Positions 1-8,872 of a stretch of 64,000 nucleotides of DNA are shown here, piece by piece. The notes beneath the pieces are model-generated. The model was not told where the DNA came from and did not search any database. It saw nothing but the letters and a program-made list of their open reading frames with translations. How positions within the stretch are numbered: the stretch's first letter is position 1; every line of letters begins with the position of its first letter. The DNA comes from Streptomyces sp. CT34 (GTDB lineage: Bacteria > Actinomycetota > Actinomycetes > Streptomycetales > Streptomycetaceae), in assembly GCF_000805335.1 (NCBI RefSeq), contig NZ_KN708638.1, forward strand, positions 7,587,356-7,651,355, in the 5' to 3' direction. The position numbers were made by a program, and so were the translations under genes.

Positions 1-612
1 TCGACGCTGGCGGTGCTGGTGGCGGTGGCGTTGCAGTTCACGCTGCCGGAGCGGCTGGCGATCCATCCGGTGTGGCTGCTGCCCACCCTGGAGACCGCGC
101 TGCTGATCGCGCTGGTCGCGGCCAACCCGTACCGGATCGAACGGGGCTCGGCGCTCTACCGGTGGGCCGGGCTGGTGCTGATCGCGATGATCAGCGCGGC
201 GAACGGCTGGTCCGCGGTGCACCTGGTGATCGGTCTGGTGCGCGGGACCGAGGGCAATGACGCGGGTCCGCTGCTGGCGACCGGCGGCAGCATCTGGCTG
301 ACGAACGTGATCGTCTTCGCGCTGTGGTACTGGGAGTGGGACCGCGGCGGCCCGGTCGCGCGGATACACGCCGTGCGGACCTACACCGACTTCCTCTTCC
401 CGCAGATGCAGACGCCGGAGCTGGCGCCGGAGCACTGGGAGCCGCAGTTCCCGGACTACCTGTACCTGTCCTTCACCAACGCCACGGCCTTCAGCCCGAC
501 CGACGTGATGCCGCTGACCCGCTGGGCCAAGATGCTGATGCTGTTGCAGTCGGTGGTCTCGCTGCTGACCGTCGTCCTGGTCGTGGCCCGCGCCGTGAAC
601 ATCTTCAAGTAG
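1..612 (+). CDS. Integral membrane protein, 5'-truncated by the window edge
   Basis: The reading frame is open from base 1, so the true start lies outside the window. The visible 203 residues contain hydrophobic segments near the start, around residues 60-80 and around 95-115, and end in a last membrane helix (VVSLLTVVLVVARAVNIFK). A motif before that helix (YLSFTNATAFSPTDVMPLT) resembles the pore-like C-terminal part of small two-helix ion-channel or DUF1345-type proteins. That is a family impression and not proof of transport. The gene ends 436 bases before pls and is unlikely to be co-transcribed with it. I cannot assign a substrate. Confidence 0.6.
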   Translation, partial: STLAVLVAVALQFTLPERLAIHPVWLLPTLETALLIALVAANPYRIERGSALYRWAGLVLIAMISAANGWSAVHLVIGLVRGTEGNDAGPLLATGGSIWLTNVIVFALWYWEWDRGGPVARIHAVRTYTDFLFPQMQTPELAPEHWEPQFPDYLYLSFTNATAFSPTDVMPLTRWAKMLMLLQSVVSLLTVVLVVARAVNIFK

Positions 613-1048
613 CCGGGACCCGCAGAGATTTGACGGATAGAGGTGTGGCAGCGTCGTTTGGAGGGTATGGCGCCATGGTGACAGGTTCATGAGGCGGCCA
701 TGAGAAGTCGATGAATAATTGCGCGGTTGCGCAATCTATTGGCCAAGGCTTGACCGGTGCGGCCGTAACCGATCGCCAGTAAGTCTCTGACCTGCAGTTT
801 TGTGCTGAGGGGGCGTCACGGCCCGAAAACAATCCCCGTATCAAGTCAATTTTTCCTAACGCGGCGGTCAGGGTTCGGTGGCCGTCGCGCGGTGCCGCCT
901 GCCGAAGTGGCGGGTGGGCGTGTTCACAACATGTTCGATTTGCGGATTTCTGCTCCGGCACGTGAACCTCGCGCCTGGTCAGCGGCATCTGTAGGGGCGA
1001 ACGTCCGAGGGTTTTCACCCACCGGCACCGAACAACAGAGGCATATCG
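613..1048. other. Intergenic region upstream of pls
   Basis: About 436 bases with lower GC than the flanking genes and no credible ORF; ORFs here on either strand are shadows. It should hold the pls promoter. It contains one perfect 7-bp inverted repeat (listed separately) and a short AACATGTT palindrome near 930. I could not pick a convincing -35/-10 pair. Confidence 0.5.
718..735. promoter_or_regulatory. Perfect inverted repeat upstream of pls
   Basis: ATTGCGC - GGTT - GCGCAAT forms perfect 7-bp arms with a 4-base centre. An outer AATA/TATT pair extends it past one unpaired base. It lies about 315 bases upstream of the pls start and 105 bases after the preceding gene. It could be a repressor operator or a weak terminator hairpin for the upstream gene. 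No T-run follows, so an operator is slightly preferred. Confidence 0.35.
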
Positions 1049-4000
1049 ATGTCGTCGCCCCTTCTCGAATCGTCCTTCGAGCAACCAGAGCACCTGCCCG
1101 ACCGGGCCGTGTACCGCACAGCCACCACTCCGCATCCGCGGACCCTGCTCGACGTGCTCGACGCAACCGCCGCCGCACACCCCCAGGCGCTCGCCCTGGA
1201 CACGGGCTCCGAGGTGATCACCTACCGCGACCTGTGTATCGAGACCGAACGCCGCGCACGGCAGCTCAGGGATTACGGGATCGGCCCCGGCGACCGGGTC
1301 GGGGTCCGCGTGCCGTCCGGTACCGCTGAGCTGTACCTGTCGATCCTCGCCATCCTGCGCAGCGGCGCCGCCTACGTGCCCGTCGATGCCGACGACCCGG
1401 ACGAGCGGGCCGCCACCGTCTTCCGGGAAGCCGCCGTCTGCGCCGTCCTGGGACCGGGCGGCCAGCCGCCGGGCGTGGCCCGGCCCCTGGGAGCGCAGCG
1501 GCTCCCCGGCCCCGAGGACGACGCGTGGATCATCTTCACGTCGGGTTCGACCGGCGCGCCCAAGGGCGTGGCCGTCAGCCATCGCTCCGCCGCCGCGTTC
1601 GTCGACGCCGAGGCCGCGCTGTTCCTCCAGGACCGGCCGCTGGGCCCCGGCGACCGGGTGCTGGCCGGCCTGTCCGTCGCCTTCGACGCCTCCTGCGAGG
1701 AGATGTGGCTGGCCTGGGGGCACGGCGCCTGCCTGGTGCCGGCGCCCCGTTCGCTGGTCCGGGCCGGCCATGAGCTCGGCCCGTGGCTGGTCGAACGCGG
1801 TATCACCGTGGTGTCCACCGTGCCCACCCTCGCCGCGCTGTGGCCGGACGAGGCGATGCGCCGGGTGCGGCTGCTGATCGTCGGCGGCGAGGCGTGCCCG
1901 GCCGCGCTGGTCGACCGGTTCGCCGGTCCCGAGCGCGAGATGTGGAACACCTACGGCCCGACCGAGACCACCGTCGTCGCCTGCGCGGCCCGCCTGCTGC
2001 CGGGGGAACCGGTACGCATCGGCCTGCCCCTGGAGGGCTGGCAGCTGGCCGTCGTCGACAAGGCCGGGCAGCCCGTGCCGTACGGCGAGGAGGGCGAGCT
2101 GCTGATCAGCGGCGTGGGCACCGCCCGCTACCTCGACCCCGCCAAGGACGCCGACCGCTTCCGGCCGGACCACGTCCTGGGGACCAGGCGCGCCTACCGC
2201 ACCGGCGACCTCGTCCGCGCCGAGCGCGCCGGCCTGCTGTTCGTCGGCCGCGCCGACGACCAGGTCAAACTCGGCGGGCGGCGGATCGAGCTCGGCGAGA
2301 TCGACGCCGCGCTCGGCGCCCTGCCCGGCGTCCGGGGCGCCGCCGCGGCCGTTCAGACCACCCCGGCCGGCACCCAGGTCCTGGTCGGCTACGTCGTTCC
2401 CGAGCAGCGCTCCGGCGACGGCTCCAGCTTCCAGCAGGACAAGGCCAGGGTGCTGCTCAAGGAACGGCTGCCGGGCCAGCTGGTACCCGTACTGGCGGAG
2501 GTCGAGAGCCTGCCGACCCGCACGTCCGGCAAGGTCGACCGCAAGGCGCTGCCCTGGCCGCTGCCCGCCGCGCGCGACGCGGGCCGCGACCACGCCGGCC
2601 CGGCGCTGCACGGCACCGCCGCCCGCCTCGCCGACATCTGGGAGAAGCTGCTCGGCGTGCGGCCCGGCCCGGACAGCGACTTCGTCTCCCTCGGCGGCAC
2701 CAGCCTGGTCGCCGCCCGGATGGCGTCCATGCTCCGTGAGCACCACCCCGGCGTCTCGGTCGCCGACCTCTACCGGCACCCGGTGCTGCACCGGATGGCC
2801 GAGCACCTCGACTCGCTCGGCGGCCCGGTCGACGAGGCGCGCCCGGTGCGCCCGGTCCCGCGCCGCACCGCGGTCATCCAATTCCTCGTCCAGACCGGCC
2901 TGTACGGCGTCGCCGGGCTGCGCGGGCTCGTCGGGCTCGCGCTCGCGGACAACATCATCGGCTGGCTCGCCCCGCAGGCGTGGGCCCCGCACACCGCCTG
3001 GTGGCTGATCATCGTCGGCTGGGTGGTCCTCTACAGCGCCCCGATGCGGTGCGCCATCGGCGCCCTGGGCGCCCGGATGCTCGCCGGCTCCATCAAGCCC
3101 GGCGCCTACCCGCGCGGCGGCGCCACCCACCTGCGGCTGTGGACCGCCGAACGCGTCGTCGCCGCCTTCGGCATCCCGTCGCTGCTCGGTACGCCCTGGG
3201 CGCGGCTGTACGCCCGGACGCTGGGCTGCACCACCGGGCGCAATGTGTCGCTGCACACCATGCCGCCGGTCACCGGCCTCGCCGAACTCGGCGACGGTTG
3301 CAGCGTCGAGCCGGAGGCCGACATCTCCGGCTGGTGGCTCGACGGCGACACCCTGCACATCGGCGCGGTCCGCATCGGGGCCGGGGCCCGGGTCGCCCAC
3401 CGCAGCATGCTGATGCCCGGTGCCGTGGTCGGCCAGGGCGCCGAACTCGCCGCCGGCGGCTGCCTGGACGGCGCGATCCCCGACGGAGACTGCTGGACCG
3501 GCTCCCCGGCCCGCCCGGCCGGCGCCGCCGAGCGGATCTCCAACACCGCGTGGCCCGCCCCGCGTTGGCGGCACTCGCTCGGCTGGAACGCCGCCTACGC
3601 GCTCTCCCTGCTCGGCCTGCCGCTGCTGGCAATGGTGAGCGCCGTCCCCGCACTGGTCGGCGCGTACTTCCTGATCCGCGGCAGCGGCACCCTCGCCTCC
3701 GTGGCGGTGCGCCTGATGGTGGCCGCACCGGTCTTCGCGATCGTGACCACCGGATGTTCGATTCTGGTGACGGCCGCCGTGGTGCGGATCCTCGGCCGCG
3801 GCATCAAGCCGGGGCTGCACCTCGCGAGCGGTGGCGTCGCCTGGCGCGCCTGGCTGGTCACCCGCATCCTGGACGGCACCCGCGGCAGCCTCTTCCCGAT
3901 CTACGCCGGCCTCGCCACCCCGCACTGGCTGCGGCTGCTCGGCGCCAAGGTCGGCAAGCACGCGGAGATCTCCACCGTGCTGCCGCTGCCGTCCCTGCTG

Positions 4001-5005
4001 CACGTCGAGGACGGCGCCTTCCTCGCCGACGACACCCTGGTCGCGCCCTACGAAATCCGCGGCGGCTGGCTGCGGTTGGGGCACGTCCGCATCGGCCGGC
4101 GGGCCTTCGTCGGCAACTCCGGCATCGTCGACCCCGGCCACGACGTGCCCGACCACAGCCTGGTCGGCGTGCTCTCCAACGCCCCGGCGAACGGTGAGCC
4201 CGGGATGTCCTGGCTGGGCCGGCCCGCCATGCCGCTGCCGCGGGTGGCGGCCCAGGCCGACCCGGCGCGCACCTTCGCGCCGCCACGCAGGCTGGTCATG
4301 GCCCGGGCCGCCGTCGAGATGTGCCGGGTGCTGCCGCTGGTGTGCGGAGTCGCCCTCGCCGAGGGCGTGTTCCTCACCGAGCAGGCCGCGTTCACCAACG
4401 GCGGCCTCGGCCTCGCGGCGCTGGTCGGCGCCCCGCTGATGCTGGCCTCCGGCCTCGCGGCGCTGCTCATCACGACGTTGTCGAAGTGGCTGCTGGTCGG
4501 CCGGTTCACGGCGAGCGAGCATCCGCTGTGGTCCTCGTTCGTCTGGCGCAACGAGCTCTACGACACCTTCGTCGAGTCGCTCGCCGTGCCATCGATGGCC
4601 GGGGCGTTCACCGGGACCCCGGTGCTGAACTGGTGGCTGCGCACCCTCGGCGCCAAGATCGGGCGCGGGGTGTGGCTGGAGAGCTACTGGCTGCCGGAGA
4701 CCGACCTGATCACCCTTGAGGACGGCGTCAGCGTCAACCGCGGCTGCGTGCTGCAGACCCACCTCTTCCACGACCGGATCATGCGGCTGGACACCGTCCA
4801 CCTCGCCGAGGGCTCCTCCCTGGGCCCGCACGGCATCGTGCTCCCCGGGACCGCCGTCGGGGCCCGCGCCTCGATCGCACCGTCCTCCCTGGTCATGCGC
4901 GGGGAGAGCGTGCCCGCGCACACCCGGTGGGCCGGCAACCCGATCGCCGGCGAGCGCGCGGCGCAGCCCGCCGGGGCCCGCTCGGAAGGCGGTGCCGCCG
5001 CGTGA
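1049..5005 (+). CDS. pls: Epsilon-poly-L-lysine synthetase (Pls-type membrane NRPS)
   Basis: Single-module, membrane-bound nonribosomal peptide synthetase of 1318 residues; the described Pls is about 1319. An adenylation domain occupies roughly residues 30-520 (A3 TSGSTGAPKG near 163-174, A5 NTYGPTETT near 300). A carrier domain follows with GGTSL, phosphopantetheine serine at S552. From about residue 610 there are six predicted membrane helices separating three related soluble repeats with hexapeptide-like beta-helix segments. There is no classical condensation or thioesterase domain. In the known enzyme these C-terminal repeats join L-lysine through the epsilon-amino group to give a polymer of 25-35 residues. 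The N-terminus (MSSPLLESSFE) matches my memory of the S. albulus protein. The ATG follows a weak ribosome site. The stop overlaps the next gene. A different amino-acid polymer cannot be excluded from sequence alone. Confidence 0.85.
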   Translation: MSSPLLESSFEQPEHLPDRAVYRTATTPHPRTLLDVLDATAAAHPQALALDTGSEVITYRDLCIETERRARQLRDYGIGPGDRVGVRVPSGTAELYLSILAILRSGAAYVPVDADDPDERAATVFREAAVCAVLGPGGQPPGVARPLGAQRLPGPEDDAWIIFTSGSTGAPKGVAVSHRSAAAFVDAEAALFLQDRPLGPGDRVLAGLSVAFDASCEEMWLAWGHGACLVPAPRSLVRAGHELGPWLVERGITVVSTVPTLAALWPDEAMRRVRLLIVGGEACPAALVDRFAGPEREMWNTYGPTETTVVACAARLLPGEPVRIGLPLEGWQLAVVDKAGQPVPYGEEGELLISGVGTARYLDPAKDADRFRPDHVLGTRRAYRTGDLVRAERAGLLFVGRADDQVKLGGRRIELGEIDAALGALPGVRGAAAAVQTTPAGTQVLVGYVVPEQRSGDGSSFQQDKARVLLKERLPGQLVPVLAEVESLPTRTSGKVDRKALPWPLPAARDAGRDHAGPALHGTAARLADIWEKLLGVRPGPDSDFVSLGGTSLVAARMASMLREHHPGVSVADLYRHPVLHRMAEHLDSLGGPVDEARPVRPVPRRTAVIQFLVQTGLYGVAGLRGLVGLALADNIIGWLAPQAWAPHTAWWLIIVGWVVLYSAPMRCAIGALGARMLAGSIKPGAYPRGGATHLRLWTAERVVAAFGIPSLLGTPWARLYARTLGCTTGRNVSLHTMPPVTGLAELGDGCSVEPEADISGWWLDGDTLHIGAVRIGAGARVAHRSMLMPGAVVGQGAELAAGGCLDGAIPDGDCWTGSPARPAGAAERISNTAWPAPRWRHSLGWNAAYALSLLGLPLLAMVSAVPALVGAYFLIRGSGTLASVAVRLMVAAPVFAIVTTGCSILVTAAVVRILGRGIKPGLHLASGGVAWRAWLVTRILDGTRGSLFPIYAGLATPHWLRLLGAKVGKHAEISTVLPLPSLLHVEDGAFLADDTLVAPYEIRGGWLRLGHVRIGRRAFVGNSGIVDPGHDVPDHSLVGVLSNAPANGEPGMSWLGRPAMPLPRVAAQADPARTFAPPRRLVMARAAVEMCRVLPLVCGVALAEGVFLTEQAAFTNGGLGLAALVGAPLMLASGLAALLITTLSKWLLVGRFTASEHPLWSSFVWRNELYDTFVESLAVPSMAGAFTGTPVLNWWLRTLGAKIGRGVWLESYWLPETDLITLEDGVSVNRGCVLQTHLFHDRIMRLDTVHLAEGSSLGPHGIVLPGTAVGARASIAPSSLVMRGESVPAHTRWAGNPIAGERAAQPAGARSEGGAAA

Positions 5006-6408
5006 CCCGGTGCAGTCGGCGCGCCCTGATCAGGGGCGCCGCCCTGCTGCCGCTCGCCGCCACGGTGGCGGACGGCCTCACCGGACCACTCACCGACCGC
5101 TACTTCCCCCACCACGGCACCTACGCCCACGACACCGTCTCGTACGACCTGCACCTGGCCTACCACCCGGTCAACGCCAGCCTGAACGGGCGGGCCCGGA
5201 TCAAGGCGGTGGCCAACCGGTCCCTGGACCGGGTCGAGCTCGACCTGTCCCGGCTGTCCGTGCACTCCGCCCGGATCGACGGGAACCGGGTCCGCGCCCG
5301 GCGGAAGGACGGGAAGCTCTACCTGGACACCCCGCGCCCGCTCGCCAAGGGGGCGCACTTCATGGTGGAGGTCGGCTACAGCGGCCGGCCCCGGCCGGTC
5401 CGCTCCCCGTTCGGCCCGATCGGCTGGGACCGCACCGGCGACCCGCACGACGGGACACTGGTGGCCTCCCAGCCGCTCGGTGCCCCGTCGTGGTTCCCGT
5501 GCAACGACCGCCCGGACGACAAGGCCGCGTTCACCTTCCGGATCAGCGTCCCGCACGGGCACCACGCGCTCGCCAACGGCACCCTGCTCGAACGCCGCCG
5601 CACCGGGCACCAGGAGTGCTGGACCTACCACCACCCCGGCCCGATGGCCCCGTATCTCGCCGCGCTCTACACCGGCCGCTTCCGCCACGACAGCGGCACG
5701 GTCCACGTCGGCGCGGCGGACGCGCCGATCGCGCTGCACAACGCGTACCCGTCGTGGATGGCCGACGACGCGGAGCACGATCTGGCCCGCCAGCCGGAGA
5801 TGCTCCGCGCCTTCAGCGGCTACTTCGGGTCGTACCCCTTCGAGGCGTACGGCGCGGTGGTGGTGGACGCCGAACTCGGCGCCCCGGTCGAGAACCAGAC
5901 GCTCTCCGTCTTCGGCAGCAACCACATCGACGGCAACCGCGGCTCGGAGACCCTGGTCGCGCACGAGATCGCGCACCAGTGGTACGGCAACAGCGTCAGC
6001 CTGCGCGACTGGCGCGACATCTGGCTGAACGAGGGCTTCGCCACGTATGCGGAGTGGCTGTGGTCCGAGCACATCGGCGAGGACGACGCCGGCGAGATCG
6101 CCATGCAGTCGTGGCGTTCGCTCCAGGCCCGCACCCAGGATTTCCGGCTCGCCGACCCCGGCCAGCGCCGGATCTTCGACGACCGGGTCTACGTACGCGG
6201 CGCCTGCCTCCTGCACGCGCTGCGGACCGCCATGGGCGACAGCCGGTTCTTCGCGATGCTCCGCAGCTGGCACGGCACCCACCGCGGTGCCAGTGCCGAC
6301 ACCCCCGCGTTCGTCGCGCACGCCGAACGCTCCGCCGGGCACTCGGTCCGCCCGCTGCTGCACTCCTGGCTGTACGAGAAGCCGCTGCCGCGCCTCGCCG
6401 CGGCCTGA
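5002..6408 (+). CDS. M1-family zinc metallopeptidase coupled to pls
   Basis: Secreted or membrane-facing M1 aminopeptidase-like protein of 468 residues. The GTG start overlaps the pls TGA (GTGA), which implies translational coupling; the open frame extends upstream only as a shadow of pls. The N-terminus has a twin-arginine-like stretch (SRRALIRGAALLPLAA). The zinc site is HEIAH (H321, E322, H325) with the third ligand E344 in WLNEGFAT. GAPVENQT stands for the GAMEN exopeptidase motif, and a Tyr in DRVYVRGA is the likely transition-state residue. Zinc aminopeptidases that degrade epsilon-poly-lysine are described in producers, and the overlap with pls makes trimming or self-protection a reasonable inference. 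The protein is shorter than full-length M1 enzymes and lacks their C-terminal domain. Confidence 0.8.
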   Translation: MTRCSRRALIRGAALLPLAATVADGLTGPLTDRYFPHHGTYAHDTVSYDLHLAYHPVNASLNGRARIKAVANRSLDRVELDLSRLSVHSARIDGNRVRARRKDGKLYLDTPRPLAKGAHFMVEVGYSGRPRPVRSPFGPIGWDRTGDPHDGTLVASQPLGAPSWFPCNDRPDDKAAFTFRISVPHGHHALANGTLLERRRTGHQECWTYHHPGPMAPYLAALYTGRFRHDSGTVHVGAADAPIALHNAYPSWMADDAEHDLARQPEMLRAFSGYFGSYPFEAYGAVVVDAELGAPVENQTLSVFGSNHIDGNRGSETLVAHEIAHQWYGNSVSLRDWRDIWLNEGFATYAEWLWSEHIGEDDAGEIAMQSWRSLQARTQDFRLADPGQRRIFDDRVYVRGACLLHALRTAMGDSRFFAMLRSWHGTHRGASADTPAFVAHAERSAGHSVRPLLHSWLYEKPLPRLAAA

Positions 6409-6413
6409 CCGGC

Positions 6414-6456
6414 GCCGAGCACACACGGCCGCGTGGGCCGAGCACACACGGCCGCG
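6414..6456. repeat. Two direct copies of a 20-bp unit
   Basis: The unit GCCGAGCACACACGGCCGCG occurs at 6414-6433 and again at 6437-6456, separated by TGG. It sits immediately after the M1 peptidase stop, between convergent genes. The CGGCCG centre is palindromic. Its role is unknown and it may be a slippage duplication. Confidence 0.7.
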
Positions 6457-6495
6457 CGGCGACGGGTACCTTCCCGCCGCCGCGCCGGCCACCGG

Positions 6496-7149
6496 TCAGC
6501 CCCGGCGCCGCACCTTCAGCGCGTTGTCCCTACGGGTGGCCGGCTGCCCGTCGGGACCGTTCTGGATCCGCTCGTGCTCCTCGCTGAGCTGCACCTCCCA
6601 CCCGTCCTCCGGGAGGGAGAGGGCCGCCAGGACCTCGTCGGGCGTGGGGAAGCGCGCCTCCTCGCGGTCGTGCTCCTCCCAGGCGGGGAATCCGGCGTGC
6701 CCGACGATCAGCAGCACCCCGCCCGGCGCCACCGCACCGGCCGCCCGCCGCAGGATCCGCTCGCGGAGGATCTCGCCCGGCTGGTGCAGGAACTGCGCCG
6801 AGACCAGGTCGAAGGTGCCCTCGGGGAACGACTGCGACAGGTCGTGCCACTGCCAGTCGACCCGGTCCGCGACCCCGGCCGCCGCCGCCCGCTCCGCCGC
6901 CCGCCCGAGCGCCACCCGCGAGACGTCGACGGCGGTCACCCGCCACCCCTGGCCGGCCAGCCAGACCGCGTCCGCCCCCTCTCCGCAGCCCAGGTCCAGC
7001 GCGGTCCCCGGCGTCCGGCCGTGGGTCTCGCGGACCAGCACGACGTTGGGATTCCCGCTCCAGATCTGGTCGCGCTCGGTGTAGAACGTGTCCCAGAACT
7101 CGTGGTCCGGGATGGCGGTGCCGCCACTCGTGCCGTTGCCGTGAGCCAT
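6496..7149 (-). CDS. Class I SAM-dependent methyltransferase
   Basis: Protein of 217 residues. The SAM-binding motif I is ALDLGCGEGADAVWLA near residue 50, followed by an acidic motif (VTAVDVS) and FDLVSAQFLHQ as motif IV. The N-terminus (FWDTFYTERDQIWSGNPN) is typical of small soluble methyltransferases related to thiopurine or tellurite methyltransferases. The substrate cannot be read from sequence. It is convergent with the M1 peptidase and divergent from the basic small protein at 7362, with no obvious operon partner. Confidence 0.8.
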   Translation of the reverse strand: MAHGNGTSGGTAIPDHEFWDTFYTERDQIWSGNPNVVLVRETHGRTPGTALDLGCGEGADAVWLAGQGWRVTAVDVSRVALGRAAERAAAAGVADRVDWQWHDLSQSFPEGTFDLVSAQFLHQPGEILRERILRRAAGAVAPGGVLLIVGHAGFPAWEEHDREEARFPTPDEVLAALSLPEDGWEVQLSEEHERIQNGPDGQPATRRDNALKVRRRG

Positions 7150-7361
7150 GGACGCTCCCCTCTCCGTCGGTGTATGGGAGAGGGTCCGGCGCGCACCCGG
7201 TACCGCGCAAAGTTCGTTGCCGGAACGGCAACAGACGCCTCGGCCCGTCCCACCTTCCGGATCAGTTCCTGTCGCGCACCGCCGCGAACCGGCGTGAAGT
7301 GGTAGCCGGAGGCGGTGTGCGACTGCGCCCGCCCACCGGAGAGTTGAGAGAGGAGAGCGTC

Positions 7362-7688
7362 ATGCCGGCAGGTTCCAGCGCCAAGCGGGAGCGCCAGTAC
7401 GAGCACGTCAAGGAGAGCGCCAAGCAGCGGGGCGTCCCGGAGCGGCGTGCCGAAGAGATCGCCGCCCGGACCGTGAACAAGGAGCGCGCCCGCACCGGCG
7501 AGGCCCGCAAGCCGGGGAAGGTCTCCACCCGCGACCCCAAGTCCGGCTCGCAGCGCGGCGGCGAGCGCTCGCACAAGGGGGCGCAGGGCCCGACCAGGGA
7601 CCAGCTCTACGCAGAGGCCAAACGGCAGCACATCGAGGGCCGCTCGTCGATGACGAAGGAGCAACTCCGCAACGCCCTGGGCCGCTGA
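7362..7688 (+). CDS. Small basic protein with Rho_N/SAP-like tail (plasmid-stabilisation type)
   Basis: Protein of 108 residues, very rich in Arg, Lys and Ser. The start MPAGSSAKRERQYEHVKESA is a conserved opening of a widespread actinobacterial family often named plasmid stabilisation protein. The C-terminus (RDQLYAEAKRQHIEGRSSMT then KEQLRNALGR) resembles a Rho_N or SAP helix-extended-loop motif, which suggests nucleic-acid binding. The ATG at 7362 is preceded by GAGAGGAGAG; the frame is open further upstream but without family similarity. Its molecular role is not established. Confidence 0.75.
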   Translation: MPAGSSAKRERQYEHVKESAKQRGVPERRAEEIAARTVNKERARTGEARKPGKVSTRDPKSGSQRGGERSHKGAQGPTRDQLYAEAKRQHIEGRSSMTKEQLRNALGR

Positions 7689-7709
7689 ACCGGGGCCGGG
7701 CGGCGCCGG

Positions 7710-8189
7710 TCAGACCTCGCCCTCGACCACACCGCCGACGTCGTGGGCGATGTGCACCGCAGCCTCCTCGGCGGACGCGGCGCCGCCGTCGATCCCGACG
7801 TCGCGGGCGACGATGTCGTTGCTGCTGCCGCGCCAGAAGCCGTCGTCGTTGCTGACGATCCGGCCGGCGCGCTCGGCGCCCACCTGATCGTCGTACGGTT
7901 CACCGGCCCCGTCCGGCAGATCGCCGATGCCGTCGCCCTCCGGTGTGCAGACGTCCGGGAGCTCCACGGACAGTCGGTGGGCGAGGGTTTCCCGGTCGTG
8001 CTGCTCCTGTGCCGTGGTGCCCTCGTGGTTCACCACGAACGGCCGCTCGGGCGGCGAATAGCCGGTGTCCAGCGCCTCGTCGAGCCCCGGCTCGTCCAGG
8101 GCGTCCTCCATGTCGAGGTCGTTGGGGTTGTCCTGGGGATCGGATCTGGGCGGCTGATAGACCTCGTCGCCCATGGCGTCGTCGGACAT
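7710..8189 (-). CDS. DUF5709-type acidic protein
   Basis: Protein of 159 residues, strongly acidic (many Asp and Glu), with no membrane segment or signal peptide. The start MSDDAMGDEVYQPP and the segment TGYSPPERP with GTTAQEQHDRETLAHRLSVE are characteristic of DUF5709 proteins of Streptomyces, whose function is unknown. The reading frame is open far upstream, but only this part has sensible codon use and family similarity. It lies tail-to-tail with the basic protein at 7362-7688, with only 21 bases between stops. Families like this are often found near stress-linked small proteins. Confidence 0.75.
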   Translation of the reverse strand: MSDDAMGDEVYQPPRSDPQDNPNDLDMEDALDEPGLDEALDTGYSPPERPFVVNHEGTTAQEQHDRETLAHRLSVELPDVCTPEGDGIGDLPDGAGEPYDDQVGAERAGRIVSNDDGFWRGSSNDIVARDVGIDGGAASAEEAAVHIAHDVGGVVEGEV

Positions 8190-8302
8190 TGCCGCCCTCC
8201 TCCTCCGCGTCTCCGCGTCCGGTGCGTCGTCGCACCGGGTGTGCCTCGTGGCAGCCGGTTCGTGCCTCGTACCAATTGTCCGCCACCGGACGCGCTCCGG
8301 CC

Positions 8303-8719
8303 TCAGGAGCGCCGGTCCTCGGTCCCCAGCCCCAGGGACTCGGCGATGTCCTGCACATTGCCGTAGCGGTGGTGCGCGGGCAGCCGCTCGGCCATCGCGA
8401 CCAGCCGGTCCGGGGCGTGGTTGCTCCGCAGGGTCCGGATGACGTCGTTCCGCTCGGCCGGGTAGAGGCTGCGGCCGAGGTACTGCGCGAGCTCCGAGCG
8501 CAGACCGACGTCCTGTTCGCTCATGCCGTGCGGGGTGCCGCCCCGGAAGACGCTCTCCGGCGACGGTGCGGCGACCGGCTGGTCCTCGCCCGCCGGCTCC
8601 AGCTCCCGGTTCTCGTCCGTACGCAGCGAGCGGTCCACCGTCATCTGGCCACGCAGCTGCTTCTTCATCACGTCGTCCCGGGCGGGACCGGTCTTGTCCA
8701 TACCGTGTTCCATGACCAT
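8303..8719 (-). CDS. DUF2795 domain protein
   Basis: Protein of 138 residues. The C-terminal half (residues about 78-130) is a DUF2795-like helical domain: LAQYLGRSLYPAERNDVIR, then LRSNHAPDRLVAMAERLP and YGNVQDIAESLG. The N-terminal half is polar and probably flexible. No catalytic motif is visible. It reads in the same direction as the DUF5709 gene, 113 bases ahead of it, and the two may share a promoter. Its function is unknown; family members are often near stress genes. Confidence 0.75.
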   Translation of the reverse strand: MVMEHGMDKTGPARDDVMKKQLRGQMTVDRSLRTDENRELEPAGEDQPVAAPSPESVFRGGTPHGMSEQDVGLRSELAQYLGRSLYPAERNDVIRTLRSNHAPDRLVAMAERLPAHHRYGNVQDIAESLGLGTEDRRS

Positions 8720-8872
8720 TGCTGCCTCCGTTGCCTCCGGTTCCAGTCTCCCCGTTCCCCCCGCGGTGACAACACGGAGACCGGTGGGGCCGCGGCGTAC
8801 CGGGGCCGGATACCCGAGCGCCCGCCGACCGCGGTGTCCGGGGTCGGCGGGCGCTGCCCACGGGCGTCGGTG

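Noticed and set aside
605..4921. A 1438-codon open frame on the minus strand opposite pls
   Set aside because: The composition is repetitive Gly/Ala/Arg with no family motif. It is the GC-driven shadow of the pls gene.
7170..7361. Longer N-terminus for the small basic protein
   Set aside because: The frame is open, but the family N-terminus and ribosome site support the ATG at 7362.
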